In this document: positions 47,561 to 59,535 of the stretch, piece by piece | Layout: each line of letters begins with the position of its first letter | How positions within the stretch are numbered: position 1 is the stretch's first letter | DNA from: Monarcha castaneiventris obscurior | Lineage: Eukaryota > Chordata > Aves > Passeriformes > Monarchidae | Assembly: GCA_026261815.1 (NCBI GenBank) | Contig: JAMPIT010000300.1 | Coordinates: 1,612,001 to 1,676,000, forward strand | Direction: 5' to 3' | DNA: 64,000 nt | Program-made: the position numbers and the translations under genes | Notes under the pieces: model-generated | What the model was told of the DNA's origin: nothing | Seen by the model: the letters and a program-made list of their open reading frames with translations, nothing else | Database searches by the model: none

Positions 47561-49004
47561 AAACCCCACCCTACCTCCTGTGCACAGGGAAACGGCTCCT
47601 GCCTCAGTTTCCCTCCTCCAGCATCGCTCTGGGGGCTGGGAAAGAGGGAATATTTGCACCAGGGGATCCCCCTAAAGCAGCTTTAAGAGGTTGGATCAGT
47701 TAATTTGCTGCTGGTATCTCGTGGTGCAGGTGTTCAGTGTCCCCATGGAAGTCACCGCGGGGCCCCTCGCCGTCGCTGTGAGCTGCGGGGTGACCGGGGG
47801 ATTTATATTTGTACAAAGGCCTCGCTGTCGAGGCAGACGGGCCCTGGCATGGCAGCGCTGCGAGTCCATAAACCAGCAATTATCCCCGTTATTAGATCAT
47901 CCCATTTCCAGCCGGAATCCTTTGCCTGTGGAGCACGCAAGGCGAGCCGGTGCCTCTCCCAGTGCCGGGCTAATCTGTGCTAATCCATTATGTAAATCAC
48001 CCGGACAAGAACCAGAGACAAACGCTCCACGTCTCCCAAGCATCCGGCCCTCCTCAATGAAATCTGGCCCACCAAGGCCGTGCTTTGGGCTGCAGGGTGC
48101 TGGGAGAGCTCTGCGGGAACAGCGTCTGCACCAGGCAATTTGGAGGTGCAGTTTGGAGCCCCGGGGCACCTCCCAAGCTCAGCTTTTTCATGGGGCTGCT
48201 CCTGAATCGGTCCCCAAACGCTCCCTGGCCCTTTGAAACCTTTGGGACCTCTGCCCCCAAACCAGGTCGTTTTGGAGCGGCTGCTGTCACCTCGGGGCGA
48301 TGCTCTGCCCATGGAGTCTCTCCAAAATGTGACCTTTGTGACCAGGACCTTCAGGAATCTCGGGGACAATAAAACTTGCCCAGGTCAGGAGAGAGAGTGT
48401 GTATTTTTGTTACTTGACATCTTGGTGAGGCAGCAGTGGGGCAGTGGGTGAGATCCCAAAGGGCAGCAGAGTGTGCAGGGATGGAATTCCTGACCTCAGG
48501 AACGCAGGTCCATGCTGGAGAGCTTCTCCTGCATGTCCATCCTGCCCCTGGGCACAGCTCAGGCACCTCTGAAGGTGCCCAGGTGACTCTGAGGTGTTAC
48601 CAAAGGGCTCTGCCCATGCTGCTGGCTGTTGCTCCTGATGGCAGCTCCTCCTTACAGACCGTACTATGGATTCCTCATCACTGGCTCCTCATCCCAGACT
48701 CCGTGGTGCAGATCTCGAGGAGACAACTACGTGAGGACACTCTCGTGTCTGCCACGAGGCCTGGCATCAATCCACCGAGGTCTGGGCTCTCCTTGGGTTG
48801 CATTCCTCGCTCTCCCATCGCAGCAGGGAGAAGCAAAGCCACAAGGGGATGCCAGATAGATTCTCATCTCTGCCTGGATTTCTGCTCCTTGGGAGGGAAT
48901 CTGGGCTGTGGCGATGAATATTTTAGAATGTGGGGCTTGAGAATCTCAATGGCAACATGTTTGAGCAGCACTCGGCAAAGCAAACACAGCCCTGGCTGTG
49001 TCTG
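47561..49004. other. Single-copy stretch, partly CpG-rich
   Basis: Bases 47,750-48,010 combine CpG clusters (GCCCCTCGCCGTCGCTG) with AT-rich words (GGATTTATATTTGTAC, GTTATTAGATCATC) and may be regulatory. No gene supported. Confidence 0.35.
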
Positions 49005-49430
49005 TGCTCCCGCTGTCTGTCGGCATCTCCGTGCCGAGCTGCGAGACTGCGCCGGATCCGCGCCTCGGAGCCGGCTCTGCCTCCCCCCCGCCAGCCTTTT
49101 ATTCAAATAAACCTTGGGATAACGACATGCAGGAATCCTCTGCTCCCGCAGTGTTGATATTGCACATTCGGGAGGCACTGCAGAGGGGTGCATGTGGGCA
49201 GAGCCATACGGGCGGTGGCAGCTGCTGCCAGGCTGGCACAGCGGAGCCGCCGCCGCTCCAGACGCTTCCCACAGTCTCACACTTTGCTCGAGCGCCGAAT
49301 TCCCTGCCGGCTTTGAGGTGCTGAGCCCCTCCACGCATCCCGGGAGGGAGGATCCGCCAGCGGCGCGGCGCTGGGAGTTATTTCGGGAGAAGCCGCTTTG
49401 CTCCGGGCTCATCCCGGCTGGAATTGCTCA
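49005..49430. promoter_or_regulatory. CpG-rich segment
   Basis: CpG-dense patches lie at 49,015-49,085 (GCGCCGGATCCGCGCCTCGG) and 49,205-49,420 (GGAGCCGCCGCCGCTCC and CCAGCGGCGCGGCGCTGGG). They flank a less CpG-rich middle. It may be a small CpG island or a GC-rich conserved element. No supported exon adjoins it. Confidence 0.35.
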
Positions 49431-49663
49431 GGGATGAGGAGCCTGCGAGGCACGGTCCAGCTGCACGTGGACACCAGGACATGTCCAGCAGCTCCACAGC
49501 CACCTGTGGGAGCACCCGCACACAGCACTGGGCACTGCTGGCCCTCAGGACAGCCCTCACCCCAAACCCACAGTGGGGACAGCGACACCAGGGGCTCTGC
49601 AGCCATCATGGAGCCCAAAGTGACAGGGACACCTTCCCTGAGATGCAATCCATGTCCCCCCTC

Positions 49664-49845
49664 CTCATCCTCATTGTCATCATCATCATCTCATCGTCAT
49701 CATCATCATCATTGTCATCATCATTATCATCGTCATCCCCATCGTCATCCCCATCCCTCATGCTCATGCTCATCCTCATCCTCACCCCCATCTCCATCCC
49801 CATCCCCATCCCCATCCCCATCCCCATCCTCCCACATCCCTCTGC
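49664..49845. repeat. Compound CATCAT / CCCCAT simple repeat
   Basis: A run of CAT and TCATCG variants (49,664-49,760) passes into GCTCATCCTCATC and then a CCCCATCCCCATC hexamer run (49,785-49,830). The minus strand carries regularly spaced GGGG tracts with short loops, so it could form a G-quadruplex. Translated frames are low-complexity Ser/His or Asp and are not genes. Confidence 0.92.
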
Positions 49846-51121
49846 AGCCCAGACGGACACTTGAATTTCTGCTCGATGGGTACCAGGTGGGAAAATTCCT
49901 CTGGAGTCCCAATCCCAGCTCCAGGCAGGGGGGCTGGAGGGAAATCCAGCCAGGCTGGACTTTGGGGGGAAGCAGGAGAAGGGTGGGAGAGGAGGGAACA
50001 CCAGGATGGGACAAGAGGGAGGCAGGAGCATGACTCGGAAAAATTCCGGGTATTTTCCTATGGAAAAGCGCCCCTACTTCCGCCAGTGCTCAAGGAGCGA
50101 TGGAGAGGCAGGAACGCTGCTGTGCCCCAGGGGCAGGAACCGCCCAGCCTCCAGTGCCACCCGCCGCTCCCCCGCTGCCATGAGGCTGCTGCCCCAAGGG
50201 GGTGTTGCTTCATCACATCTGGGCTGGATTTTGCCAGGAAAAGGAACTTTCATGCCGGACAGGGCTCCTGTGGTTCTGCTTTTTTCACCTTGGCAGAATG
50301 TTCAATAGTTCTCCTAAAAATAATAGGAAAAAAGAAGGGAATAAAACATGAAGAACCTCTTGGAAATGATGCTGGAGGCTTCGGAATTTTGAACAAAACA
50401 GGTTTTCTTCAGAAAAAACACCACAAAAACCCACACAAGCAACCCAGAATTGTTTTAAAATCTGTACTTTTTTTTTTTTTTTCATACACAACCCTGCAAT
50501 TGTGGGCCCAAATGATGTTTTTTAACAAATGAAACCTGTATTTTTTTTCTCTCTCACACAAAAGAAACAAAAGATCCAAAGGAAATTGTGATAAATTACC
50601 CTGGAAATAGGCATGTGCCATGTGCTGACTGATTCTGGAGCATCTTCCAACAGGATTTTCCTGGGATATCTGCATGGGCCCAGCTTGGGCTGGTCCAGTT
50701 TGTCCTATCTGGGTGATGAAATGATCAGAAACCCCCAAAAACTGGCATTCAGGCCAAGCTGGTGCCTCGATGCAGCTGCACCAACATTCCCTCCACTCCC
50801 TTCCCTCTGCTGGGGTTTTTTCCTGCTGCCCCAGCTTTGGTTTCTTCCTTGTGCCTTCATCAAAACCAGGGGAAATTCCTTAAAAAAGAAAATTAAATAA
50901 AGCTACGTGGAGTGTTAACAGCAAAATGAATGCGGGGCAGGGGGGAATTTTTCGGGAATCTTGAAGATCTTCTCTTCCCCAAATAACCCATAAATAGGGG
51001 ATGGGAGAAGGATGGGAGGAACTTTGGGGTGCCCCATTCCCATTGCAGTAACTGCAGTCTTTTCCCAACCCATTTCCCATACTCCCATCCCTCTGGGGCA
51101 GGAATTTGCACTATTTTTGAA

Positions 51122-51125
<4 letters not shown>
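49846..51125. other. Single-copy stretch, no gene seen
   Basis: Contains T runs at 50,468-50,482 and 50,541-50,549, and AT-rich DNA at 50,300-50,600. No gene recognised. Confidence 0.45.
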
Positions 51126-51180
<55 letters not shown>

Positions 51181-51181
51181 T
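51126..51181. repeat. TTA trinucleotide microsatellite
   Basis: About 18 uninterrupted TTA units. Perfect arrays of this length are usually length-polymorphic. Confidence 0.97.
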
Positions 51182-51358
51182 CTTTGCTGCCAGGTGCAGG
51201 TGGAACCCAGCCAGGTGCCACCTGCCCATCCCATGGCATCCTTCCCTTCTCTCCATCCCTTCCCAAACGCAATTCCCAGAGTCTGGAGAGCATCTTCTGG
51301 CTCCTTGGTCTGTATGAATGAATCCTGTAATTTACAGCCCAGTTCTGGGGTGGGAAAT

Positions 51359-51522
51359 TCCCAGGATAATTTGGTTGGGAGGAACCTTTAAAGCCACCCA
51401 GTCCCATCCCAGTGGGCAGGGACAGCTCCCACCACACCTCAGGGAAGCTCAGGGAAGCTGCCCTTGGGATCACAGAACCATGGGATGGTTTGGCTTGGAA
51501 GGGACCTTGAGGATCCAAGTCC
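51359..51522 (-). mobile_element. Two short CR1 tail fragments in tandem (minus)
   Basis: Two separate CR1 3' tail complements lie in the same orientation. The first is 51,359-51,440 (CCAGGATAATTTGGTTGGGA to GGGCAGGGACAGCTCCCACC). The second is 51,468-51,522 (ATCACAGAACCATGGGATGG to ACCTTGAGGATCCAAGTCCC). The spacer holds a doubled AGGGAAGCTC. They may be two insertions or one rearranged copy. Confidence 0.72.
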
Positions 51523-51723
51523 CTTGGAAGGCAAGTTCCGGATTTGGGGGGATCATGGAGCAGGGAGGGAGAGGTGGAGGGACATGGAGGAAACCCAGGA
51601 AGGGGATTTGGGGTGGATTTTCCAAGCATGGCATCCAGCCAGGAGCTCGTCCTTGGCTCCATGCACGGGGTGGGAGCCCAGAGCCTTCAGGTGGCGGCTC
51701 TGATCAATGATTTCAGTGTGTGT

Positions 51724-51757
51724 CAATAATAATCAATAATCAATAATCAATAATCAT
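51724..51757. repeat. CAATAAT short tandem repeat
   Basis: Four to five imperfect CAATAAT units within AT-rich sequence. Confidence 0.85.
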
Positions 51758-52384
51758 TACGATTGTTCTGCAGCTTTCTGGGTTGATTTTTGGAAGTTCC
51801 ATCGCTCCTGCTGGTGCCACTCCCGAAGTGCTGCTGGTGCTCCCCCGATTGTTCCCTGCTGCAAGGAGATCAGGCAGGTGTCACTAATGCTCAGACATAG
51901 GAGAAGGAAGCAGCAATTTGCATAAATTAATTAAGAAACTGACCTCCTTCCGCAGCACTCCTTGGAGCCCGAGCCAACCCCCAGTTTATCCAACCAACAC
52001 CGACTTTCACCTGAACCGAGCTCTCCCCAAACCAAACGACAAAATTAATCCCCAGCAAAAGCCACCACCAGTCCCCTCCCTTCTGTCATTTATTTTTTCA
52101 GCCATCCCAGCAATTTATTTTTAAACATATCAGGACGTTATGTTCCGTGACATTTCCCATCCACACAACACCATATGGATTGGCAAGTGATTCCTGCTGG
52201 AAACTGCGGGCGCGTGGATGCAGGGAGAGCTGGCAGCTCGCTGCTCCCACCCCTTTTGGGGCTGTGCCCTCATTGTTTCGCGGGCACCGCTTTGATTGGA
52301 GAGAACGGAGTGGCTGCTTCGGAAAATCGGATATATTGGATTTTCCTGGGAGCGTTGGAGGCCACACCTTCGCTCCGAGAGTCC
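51758..52384. other. Single-copy stretch, no gene seen
   Basis: No gene or mobile element recognised; AT-rich at 51,900-52,130. Confidence 0.4.
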
Positions 52385-52645
52385 TGCAGGGTGGCATGGA
52401 ATGCTGCACTCCAGAGCTGCAGGGTGGCATGGAATGCTGTGTTCCAGAGCTGCAGGGTGCTGGGCATGGAATGCTGTGTTCCAGAGCTGCAGGGTGCTGG
52501 GCATGGAATGCTGCGTTCCAGAGCTGCAGGGTGCTGGGCATGGAATGCTGCGTTCCAGAGCTGCAGGGTGCTGGGCATGGAATGCTGCACTCCAGAGCTG
52601 CAGGGTGCTGGGCATGGAATGCTGCACTCCAGAGCCGTGGTTTGG
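52385..52645. repeat. 37-base minisatellite, seven copies
   Basis: CATGGAATGCTG recurs at 52395, 52428, 52465, 52502, 52539, 52576 and 52613. The first spacing is 33 bases and the other five are 37, the difference being a GCTG insertion. Units carry TGGAATG, GTTCC or ACTCC, and AGAGCTGCAGGGTG. As 37 is not a multiple of three the frame rotates, giving repetitive 166-278-residue frames on both strands that are not supported as genes. Confidence 0.95.
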
Positions 52646-52755
52646 TGCCGGAGGAGTCGCTGGGAGGTGCAGATGGCAGGGCCTGTGTGACCCCTGCCAC
52701 CCCCATGCTGACCTGGCAAGGGCTGGGGACATCGGTCACCAGCTCAGGGGGGATT

Positions 52756-53300
52756 TCATGGAATCATGGACTGGGTTGGGTTGGAAAGGAGCTTAAAGCC
52801 CATCCCATCCCACCCCTGCCATGGGCAGGGACACCTTCCACTGTCCCAGGCTGCTCTAAGTCCTGTCCAGCCTGGCCTTGGGCACTGCCAGGGATCCAGG
52901 GGCAGCCACAGCTGCTCTGGGCACCCTGTGCTAGCCCCTGCCCACCCTCCCAGGGAACAATTCCTTCCCAATATCCCATCTGAATTTCCCCTCTTAGTTT
53001 TAACCCATTCCCTGTATCCTGGCACTCCACACTGAATTATCTCTCTCCATGTTTCCTGTGGCTCCTTCAGGCCCTGCAAGGCCCCAGTGAGGTCACCCCA
53101 AAGCTTCTCCTCTCCAGGCTGAACAATCCCAGCTCTGCCAGCCTTTCCTCCCAGCAGAGCTGCTCCATCCCTCTGCTCATCCTGGAGCCTCCTCTGGCCT
53201 GGCTCCAGCAGCTCCAGGTCCTTCCTGTGCTGGGCCCAGGGCTGGGGCAGCTCTGCAGGTGGGGTCTCAGCTGAGGGGGCACAGGGGCAGAATTCCCCAT
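52756..53300 (-). mobile_element. CR1 LINE 3' fragment (minus)
   Basis: The tail complement ATTTCATGGAATCATGGACT marks the left end. The element runs through the CCTCTTAGTTTTAACCC and CTTCTCCTCTCCAGGCTGAA segments to AGCTGAGGGGGCACAGGGGC. This is the same long architecture as the copy at 46,068. A small internal deletion removes the CCCCAATG part near 52,860. Confidence 0.94.
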
Positions 53301-55737
53301 CCAGATCTCCCTCCTCCTTGGGAAGCTGCTCTGATCCCTTTTCCCTCACAAATCATTCACCTAAGTAAGTCCCTCAGAAAATTATTCCAAAGACAAATCT
53401 GGGAATGGTCATGAGATTGGCTTCCACTCCAGGGAATGGCTGAGCAAGAAGTGTTCTCACCCCTTGCAGACTTCGACCTCTTCCCATCCCTGTTCCTGGC
53501 CCAGCTGCTGCAGGGGAAGAGCACAAAGAGGAATTGAGGCACTTTTTAGCAAATCCCCATCAATAATTGACAGGATGAAAAAACGAATCCAGGTGCTTGA
53601 GGACAGAGTGTAAACCATAATTAAAACCTCCCAGTGCTGCTCTGACAGATGGCACAATCCAGACCCTGAAAATTGTCCATGAACATTTATTTGATATCCG
53701 AGAAGGCTGACTGCCAGCAGGCTGGGGTGCTGCGACTGCACCACCACTGAATCCCTGATGTCCAGGCAGAAATTCTCTGCATTGCCTCAGCATTCCCATG
53801 AAACCGTCCCGGAAATGATGCAAGGAAGACCAAGATCCTCACAAATATCCTGTTGTGGATGCAAACAGAACACCCAAGGCAACATCCTTTGTAAAGATAT
53901 CAAACCTCAGCATACAAATGTGGCCAGAAACAGCACCAAAAGCGGGGTTGTTTTGTTGTAGGAACAAGTTGTGATGTTTTGAGGCGGGATTTGCAGTCCT
54001 GGAGCAGGTTCTGCAGCCCTGATGGGAGAAGGTTGTTTAACCTGTTCCTGCTTCCAGCTTTCTAAGGCAGCACAAGAACAACTTGTGCACATGCATCCCT
54101 CTGTGAAGCTGCAGTGAGACCCCAGTTCTGCCTCCCCACTAAGATTTGCTGGTGCATATTTCTCCCCCATCCCTTTCTGCCACCCTTTGAGGTGGTTTTC
54201 CCTGGCTTTGGAGAGGCAGAGCAGCTCTGCAGCTCATGGACAGCAGCTCCAGGAGCTGGACAATCCCTGGGGAGCAGCTGGGCTCTGCTCTGGAGGAGCC
54301 TCCTGCGTGGGCCCGGCTCTGCAGTGCTCTGCAAATGTTCCTGCTATTTGTAATCAGCCCTGCTTGTCACACTTTGATATTTGTTCACTCCAAGCTCTCC
54401 TGCAGAGCCTGCCAACAGGAATGTTTTCCACACAAAGATGCAGCAGCGTGTTTCAGACAGGAATTTTGAACTTACGAGCACTCGCGTCGGAAACCTGAGG
54501 AGTCTGATGTGATTAAGAAACAGATCCACATTGCCCAGCTTGTTGGCAGTCAAAACACTCCCAGGTCAGAATTAGGAACATCATGAAGCCCCAGAGGGAT
54601 CATCCAGCAGCTCCTGGCTGAGGTGAGTGTCCCCATTCCCAAATTCACCCCAGCATTAATCCACCCGCCAAGCAGGGCCAGCTGAGCAGGCAGACGAGGC
54701 TCAGAGCACAGAGTTACTGAGCACGGTGAGGGAGGCTCAGAAAGGCCCAGGCTGAGGGGAGGAAAGCTTTAAAGTGAAAAAAAAAAAAACCCTTCAGTGC
54801 CTGCAGAGGAGATGATCACAGCACCATGGGATGCTGGGCCTGCAGGAGATGCTGGGAAAGGCTCAGGTGGTGATGGTTGCCCTGTGTGGGTTTAGTAGGA
54901 TAGGGATTTCCTGGCCTGGCCCACCCTGAAAACTAGGATCCAAGCTCCCTGATCAGCTCTGGAGCCCAGGACAACCCTTCTCAGAGCTTGTCTTAGCTGT
55001 GCCTGCAGCAAAGGCACCATCAGCTCTGAACACCTGGGCGTGGAAGCCCTCAAAGCAGGGAAAATGACACTGTGCTGGGCAGAAATGGTGGGGACAAGAA
55101 GGATGTTCAGCAGCACGGTGGAAAAGGGAAAACGACCCCGCCGTGCCAGTTCTGTTCAGGAGATGCAGGCTCTCTCCTGGTCACGCTGGTCAGGTGACAA
55201 TGTTTTGGCAGAAGAAGGTGCCCTTGTGAGGAATTCCCTGTGCATCCAGAACTTTCTGGTGCCGTGGATAGGATTCCTGGGTGCTTCAGCCATGCCCCGT
55301 TCCTGGTGTCCCAACCCTGTGCAGGCTGAATTGTCCACGTGCTGCTTTCCCTGCCTGTGCAGGTCCTGCAGGCTGTGTGCTCTGCCCCTGAGCCCAGTGC
55401 CACCCTGGCAGGGGACATGGATTTCCAGGGAAGCATTTCCCTCCATGGATGCACGGGGGTGGCAGCAGGGGATTCACCTGGGCTGCCCCAGCAGCACTTC
55501 GGGACTGGGTCCATTTTGCTGGTGGCAACTCCCAGCAATTCTCCATCCATTTCATGGCAGAGCAGGATGGAAAAGGTGATGGAGGAGCTCTCCCACAGCC
55601 AAATTCCCAGCTCAGCTCAGCACTGGCATCCCCCATCTCCTCCGGAGAGGGTTTGGAGGCGCTGCTGCCTCCCCCTGCCCATCCCCACCCCCAAACAGAG
55701 GGGGCTGAGCTTGGCCACGATCTCTGCTCCCCCTTAG
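53301..55737. other. Single-copy stretch, no gene seen
   Basis: An A run lies at 54,778-54,790. A GATCATCCAGCAGCTCCTGG word at about 54,598 resembles a CR1 tail but is too short to call. Open frames of up to 179 codons show no domain. Confidence 0.45.
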
Positions 55738-56015
55738 AGAGTCACAGAATCCCAGAGTCACTGAGGGTGGAAAACATTCCCAGGATTATCGAGGCCAAGC
55801 TGTGCCCGATGCCCACATGGTCCCCAGCCCAGAGCTCTGAGTGCCACCTCCAGCCCTTCCTTGGACACCTCCAGGGATGGGGGCTCCAAACCTCCCTGGG
55901 CAGCCCCTGCCAAGGCCTGAGCACCCTTTCCATGGAGAAATTCCTGCTGATGTCCAACCTGAGCCTCCCCTGGCCCAGCCTGAGGCCATTCCCTCTCATC
56001 CTCAGGCACATTCCA
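55738..56015 (-). mobile_element. CR1 LINE 3' fragment (minus), second main subfamily
   Basis: Left edge AGAGTCACAGAATCCCAGAG is the tail complement. The GGACACCTCCAGGGATGGGG and TCCAAACCTCCCTGGGCAGC blocks match the copies at 43,692 and 63,134. A 376-codon plus-strand frame crosses it antisense and is not supported. Confidence 0.92.
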
Positions 56016-59000
56016 AGCCTCCCACGTGGGAGACACCCCCAGGCCCCTGGGGTTTGTCACTGGATCATACCTGGGATGCTGGGGATACCCTCACCGTGCT
56101 CTGTCTCATTATCCTGGTGGCCACAACTAGTGATGGGCTCTTTGCCCCCTGCCCACGAGCCCTCAGACCCTCTCCAGCCCCGCAGAGGGAGCTCAGAGCA
56201 TCCCAGCCAGCACCAACCAGCCTTTCCCTGCACATCCCCACTCCTCATCACTCTGCTGCTCGCTCGGGAAGGTTGGAAACGCCGGAATGGCCACAGAGGA
56301 CAAATCAGAGGCCGTCATGAAGTCATTTCTCTTCTCCTGACTGCTCAACAAATGCTGCCTTCTGCTGTCTACCACCCATGCAGGACCCGTGAAGCTCCCG
56401 AGACCAAAGCAGCAGCGCTCCTCTCATCTGCTCAGCTCCAGCAGCTCATAGACAGCTTGGCTCTGCAGAGCTGTGGAGACAGAGCCTTGGAAACAGCAGC
56501 ACAGCCTTGCAGCCAGCTTAATTCCGCATTTCAGCCCCTGGAAACACCTTCAGGAAGGGAAATGTGTGGGAAAAGCTGACAGGGTTGCTGTGTTTGACTG
56601 CTGGCACATCCTTCTAATTAATTTCTTTGCTGCTCTTCCAAAGCAAAGCTCCTGTCCAGGATCAGAGCTGCTTTCTGCTGGAGCTGCCCAGCCCTGGGAT
56701 TTGTGCCATGCTTTCCCTTGGCCTGAGGATCCAGCACCTCCCGCACCTCCAACCTGGAGCTCCCGGGGGATCTGAAGGGCTCTGGAGGAGCCAGGCCTGT
56801 GCGCTGCCTTCGGGGCCAAACCGGGGCCACCAGAGGGACAGCCTGGCCTCCCACAGGTCACAGCAGAGCCAGCTGGGGCTCACGGCCCAGCTCACAGCCC
56901 GCGGGAGGCACCGAGGCCGGGCTGGACACGGCGCATCCCTGCTCCGATGATCGACCCGGGAGGAGCTGCCCTGACACGGCTGCACAGGCACGGCCTGAGG
57001 GCAGCCTGAGGTGTCCCTAGGGACACCCATTTATGGAGGAACAAACTGCTGGAGACCGCCTTGCTCCACCCAAACCCAGCGGGAAGTTGAGTCCCTTGCT
57101 GTGGCTTTGTGGCTCCCCCCACGCTGTGACAGCAAGGCCAGCCCGGCACCTCCTCTGTGCTGCCACCAGAGCTTTCCTGCAGTTTGGTGGCGACCCTCGG
57201 CATCCGGCATGCCCAGATAGGACAGGGACACTGAGGAGGGAGCCTGGAGCAGATCTCAGCATCCTGAGGAGCAAAAGCCTCGTCCCACTCGGGGAAGAGC
57301 CGCAGCCGCAGTGTGGGAGGCATCAGTTGCTGAGAAACCTCCTCCTCACTGTGGAGCCTGCAAAGGAGGTTTGTTATTCTGGGATGCTTTACCTGCTGGT
57401 CTCCAGCACTGAAATACCCACTGAAAAATGACTGTACAGGCTACAGAGCTCCTGGCTACTCCGACTGCTCCGTGTTTTCCTGCTGGAGGAACTCTGAGCC
57501 TGGAACTCCGCATGAAAACCAATTTATCCTTCTCCATCTTGCTTTTCTTGCTTGTTGAAATGAGTGCAGTGGCCTCGTGCTTTCAGTGGAGTTGCCCAGA
57601 GATCCATTTTTCCCCGGTAGCTTTGCAGCGTGTGGGAGCCAGCCCTGGAGTGAGGCATCACCTCGGCTTCTCCCCACTGCGGGTGTCTGGAGAGGGAGAG
57701 CTGGAGTTCTGCTCACTGCATCCTTCATTCTGCACACTCCTTCACAGAGGCAACAGGGCAAAGGAAATGAGGCTCGATAGCCTCACCCAAATGAGTTCCC
57801 ATCCTGGCACTTCATCCCCTGTTCCCCTTCATGGGAAGCTGCTTCCCTCGGAGGGAGGGAGGGAGGAAAATCGGGATTCAGGCAGTGCTGGGTGAAACAG
57901 CAGCTTGTGGTGACACAGGCAGGGCTCTCCCAGTCTGTCCCACAGCTTCCCCCAGCCAGGGCTCTCTCCATGAAGGAAAATTCCTTGGATGCTGTGCCCA
58001 GACACCCATTCAGGCACAGCTCTGAGGTGGAGCTGCCCAGATGTTTTCCCTTCCCTCAAGAGAGGGAAAAGGACATTTTGACCATTAAACCTGGCTCCTG
58101 GAGAACTCCAGTAACTGGCTGTTGCAATGGAAAAGATTCCAAATTCCTGGGCCAGGCAGAGTAGGAATTACAGAGGGTTTGTCCATAACCATCCCTGCCC
58201 ATCCATGGGTGATTGCTCCAGCCAACACTTCCCACTCCCTTCCCTGGGAATGGTGCTCAGAAATGGGATCCAAACTCTTCCCAGCCGTGCTCCCTGCTCC
58301 CACTGCTTCCTGCCTCAGGTTGTATCCTGCAGACACCTCTCCCTGAGCACAGGCACGGCCCCCTGCTCCGAGGAACACATGCAGTGTGGGACTGCCCACT
58401 ATCCACCTCTTATCCAAGAGGGAGCTGCCTCTGGTTGGAGTCCCACATGGACGGCCCTGTTTGGATGTGGCTGGAGCTGAAGGGAAGGTGGAAGCCCTGC
58501 AGGAAGATCAAGCAGCTCCATGTGATCAGCTGGCGATGCCATAATTCCCATGGGATCCTGGCAGAAGCTTTGGGATGGAATAAGAAGGGTTTGAACCATG
58601 GGTCAGTTCCCAGTGTGCATCCTGGAAGGGCTCCTGTCCTCCTTAGGGTGGGAGAGAGGGAGAGCCTCTCCTGCCTTGGATTTGGGATTCCAACAGCAAA
58701 CTGCTGGTGGTTCTGTAGATCCCACACCTTGGACACACCAGTGCCAGCCTGGGACTGGGGGCACTGGACTGTGTCACTGGGCTGCCCCTGAGCTGCATGA
58801 GGACGTGGGGATCCTTGGCAAAGGGGCCACGGGCACAGCCTGGCCCTGCCACTTTGCCTGGAGCCTGGAAGAAGCACCAAAGGCACCAGCAGGACCAGAG
58901 CCAGGTCCTGGGGGCTCTGAAACCCTTCTGACTCCAACACAGAGCGAATCCTGGGTGGAAAATGTGACTCTGGATGGAAAACCTGAACCGAACTTGAACT

Positions 59001-59089
59001 ATAAGGATTACAACACACACCCACCTCACCCCACAACCTTTTCCTATTCCGCCTCTCCCGTTTTTTTCCCCTCCTTCACGCATTCCCCC
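56016..59089. other. Single-copy stretch, no gene seen
   Basis: GC-rich. Open frames of 100-208 codons overlap on both strands without domains. A short GAGG run lies at 57,852-57,868. No mobile element recognised. Confidence 0.45.
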
Positions 59090-59535
59090 CTCTCCCCGCT
59101 CCCTGCCCGGCCCTGGCTGCAGCAGGAGCGGCAGCAGCTCGCTGGAACGAGGCGCCGGAGCCGCGGAGCAGCAGGGAGCTGCCACATCCATCACGGCTCT
59201 GCTGTTGGAATTAATGAGAGCGCCACAGGTTCGGGCTGTCACTCACTGCCCTCACTTTGCTGCTTCCATATGGCTGCCAGGCGCCCGCTCCGCTTCCCGA
59301 GCCCTGCCAATTACAGCCGCGGCTCTGCCGCCCTCCTCCCGCCGCACTCACAGCTTCATTATTCTAATTAAGCCAAACAAGCTGAGCCCTCCCTTTTGCG
59401 CTGCCAATGCGCGGCCCTCGCATGCAACGCTGCAGCAAAGCCCTCGCTGGGGCAGCTTTGCAGGGACAAGCGCTGGAGAACGGGATCCTCGGGATGCTGC
59501 CGCTCCCAGCCCCTCCGGGCCGCGCTCCTCCCGTG
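59090..59535. promoter_or_regulatory. CpG-rich segment with element-like core
   Basis: CpG clusters lie at 59,140-59,165 (GAACGAGGCGCCGGAGCCGC), 59,280-59,345 and 59,395-59,545. Between them are AT-richer words such as TGGAATTAATGAGAG and TTCATTATTCTAATTAAGCC. This could be a promoter island or a GC-rich developmental enhancer. No exon is recognised. Confidence 0.38.

Noticed and set aside
52147..52983. 278-codon plus-strand frame with Cys/His/Trp repeats
   Set aside because: It is a reading of the 37-base minisatellite plus a CR1 antisense segment.
54590..54625. Possible CR1 tail fragment
   Set aside because: Only about 20 bases resemble the CR1 tail, too short to separate from chance.
55449..56579. 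376-codon plus-strand frame
   Set aside because: It crosses a CR1 copy antisense and its flanks show no recognisable protein.
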